In this document: positions 62,940 to 64,000 of the stretch, piece by piece
Position numbering within the stretch: position 1 is the stretch's first letter
How the letters are laid out: each line of letters begins with the position of its first letter
NCBI GenBank assembly: GCA_013403005.1
Contig: JACBOA010000002.1
Span: 123,054 to 187,053 of the forward strand
From: Methanobacteriaceae archaeon
GTDB taxonomy: Archaea; Methanobacteriota; Methanobacteria; Methanobacteriales; Methanobacteriaceae
Length of the DNA: 64,000 nt
Direction of reading: 5' to 3'
Translations under genes and position numbers: made by a program
Notes under the pieces: model-generated
Databases searched by the model: none
Seen by the model: the letters and a program-made list of their open reading frames with translations, nothing else
What the model was told of the DNA's origin: nothing

Positions 62940-64000
62940 TTATCTCCTTATTTTTAATCCTATTCCACTAATCACTATTAGAATAGCCATTAAAAGTAGT
63001 GGTAATGGTGTTCCTGTTGGTTGCATGCCCACGGTTTTCGGTGAGGGTGATGGTTCTGCTCGGACATAGATGGCTGCAGTTGCATTTCTAGGACCGAGTA
63101 TGGGATCCCATGATGCAGTATACACGTGTGCATGGTTTTCTATAGGTCCTAACTTTTCAACACCCACGGTTATTACCAGTTGGGCTATAGTGTTTGCAGG
63201 TAGGTTTCCAATATTCCATATGCCAGTGGCAGGATTATATGATCCATAATTGGCTGTAGATGATATGTAAACAATTCCTGCAGGGAGTTTGTCAACCACA
63301 TAAACATCTATAGCTGTGTCTGGACCCCAGTTCTGCACTATGATTGTGAAGTAAATGATTTCATGCAGGTAAGGCTGGGGATTACTTACGGTTTTTTCGA
63401 TAGTGACATGTGAAGTTTGTATATTGTTGAAAACCCAAGCTGTTTTTCTTCCATCAGGATCTGTTGGTGATGAGGTTCCAGCTGTGTTGTTGATTCCTTC
63501 AGTAGCATTAGTCATTACCGTACCGTTGATCCAGATGGTTACGTTCTGTCCTGGAGCCAACCTTTCAATTATTGGAGTTATAAGAAGTGGGTTTGTATAA
63601 GCGGTCCATGGTATTCCAGTTGATGTAGAGTAATAAGTGTTATCAAGTATACTCGGCGTGTAATTGTCATCAAAGTTAACATTTAAGGCATCTGATGGTC
63701 CTTGATTGGTTATTACAATTGTGTAATGTATTGGGTAACCTCTTACTATGTTGTTTACATCGGATCCTTCGGTTACAGAAGTTTTTGTTATATTCAATCT
63801 AGCAACCGTATCCACAACATTAGACACAGTATTAGAAGTCACATTAAACGGACTAGTACTACTATCAGCAGTCGCATTATTCAACAACACAGTACCATTA
63901 GGCGCAGAAGCATTCACAGTACCATTAATCATAACCATGAACACCTGACCCACACCCATAGGACCACCAATCAAACCAGTAACATCCAAAACCAACGGAG
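62940..64000 (-). CDS. DUF11 surface protein, C-terminal part (5' end beyond the window)
   Basis: The visible 353 residues are the end of a larger secreted protein. There are DUF11 units (NITKTSVTEGSDVNNIV; TIEKTVSNPQPYLHEIIYFT) rich in Asn-x-Thr, sites for N-glycosylation, and a C-terminal Pro-Thr stretch with a membrane anchor (PLPLLLMAILIVISGIGLKI) and RR. Such proteins are adhesin-like surface proteins of Methanobacteriales. Toward the edge the codon use changes to T/G-ending codons. The start lies outside; the TTG at 63995 is not a real start. Confidence 0.85.
   Translation of the reverse strand, partial: PLVLDVTGLIGGPMGVGQVFMVMINGTVNASAPNGTVLLNNATADSSTSPFNVTSNTVSNVVDTVARLNITKTSVTEGSDVNNIVRGYPIHYTIVITNQGPSDALNVNFDDNYTPSILDNTYYSTSTGIPWTAYTNPLLITPIIERLAPGQNVTIWINGTVMTNATEGINNTAGTSSPTDPDGRKTAWVFNNIQTSHVTIEKTVSNPQPYLHEIIYFTIIVQNWGPDTAIDVYVVDKLPAGIVYISSTANYGSYNPATGIWNIGNLPANTIAQLVITVGVEKLGPIENHAHVYTASWDPILGPRNATAAIYVRAEPSPSPKTVGMQPTGTPLPLLLMAILIVISGIGLKIRR

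Overview
This AT-rich window comes from a methanogenic euryarchaeon, most likely Methanobacterium or a close relative in Methanobacteriales. The gene content points there: MfnA (methanofuran pathway), the methanogen-type (type 2) seryl-tRNA synthetase, a stand-alone biotin-carrying pyruvate carboxylase B subunit, a class I fumarase beta subunit, archaeal L10e, aTrm56, a KEOPS Pcc1 subunit, and three sensor kinases of the HisKA_2 / many-PAS type. Archaeal TATA boxes lie upstream of many genes. Ribosome binding sites (GGAGG, AGGTGAT) repeatedly choose TTG or GTG as start codons.

Layout. 1-2 kb: an ATP-grasp gene cut by the window edge, tRNA-Gln, and a Cas4-like nuclease paired with a coiled-coil protein. 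2.3-9.8 kb: a cation diffusion facilitator with winged-helix ends that looks frameshifted, an ABC-2 exporter, an MBL-rhodanese protein, a flavin-binding split-barrel protein, TspO and a HEAT-repeat protein. 10-27 kb: three HisKA_2 sensor kinases interleaved with a PIG-L deacetylase, an HGSNAT-like acyltransferase, a DUF2142 membrane protein, an AlkD-like protein, an AEC transporter and a Kef-type antiporter. 27.5-34.5 kb: an archaeal flavoprotein, an NfeD-stomatin pair, membrane and Cys-rich proteins, inositol-phosphate synthase and an orthocaspase-like protein. 35-43.4 kb: PycB, a Roadblock-V4R pair, a MarR-flavodoxin operon, QueC, LarC and a PII-like/zinc-ribbon pair. 43.8-51.4 kb: a CobZ-CobS-Trm56 run, Upp, an aspartoacylase-like protein, a beta-propeller surface protein and a PgsB-like Mur ligase. 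51.5-64 kb: central carbon genes (fumarase beta, MfnA, PEP synthase), L10e, CooC-Pcc1-SerRS, FKBP with a TmcAL-like protein, dihydroorotase, and the C-terminal end of a DUF11 surface protein.

The metabolic genes fit an autotrophic methanogen. PEP synthase and PycB make PEP and oxaloacetate, and fumarase serves the incomplete reductive TCA branch. MfnA, CobZ/CobS and LarC supply cofactors. QueC, Trm56, Pcc1 and possibly the TmcAL-like protein modify tRNA. PyrC and Upp make and salvage pyrimidines.

The strongest undescribed signal is a pair of about 140 bp non-coding elements (38124-38263 and 43605-43743). They share a core and terminal inverted repeats, and each is flanked by its own 7-bp direct repeat, as expected of a MITE family. 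Other items of interest are a possible tnpB/omega-RNA remnant with a predicted pseudoknot (42498-42614), the disrupted CDF transporter at 2321-3690, a PII-like domain fused to a zinc ribbon beside a duplicate ribbon gene, a perfect 14-bp MarR operator, and an abrupt codon-usage switch inside the terminal surface-protein gene.
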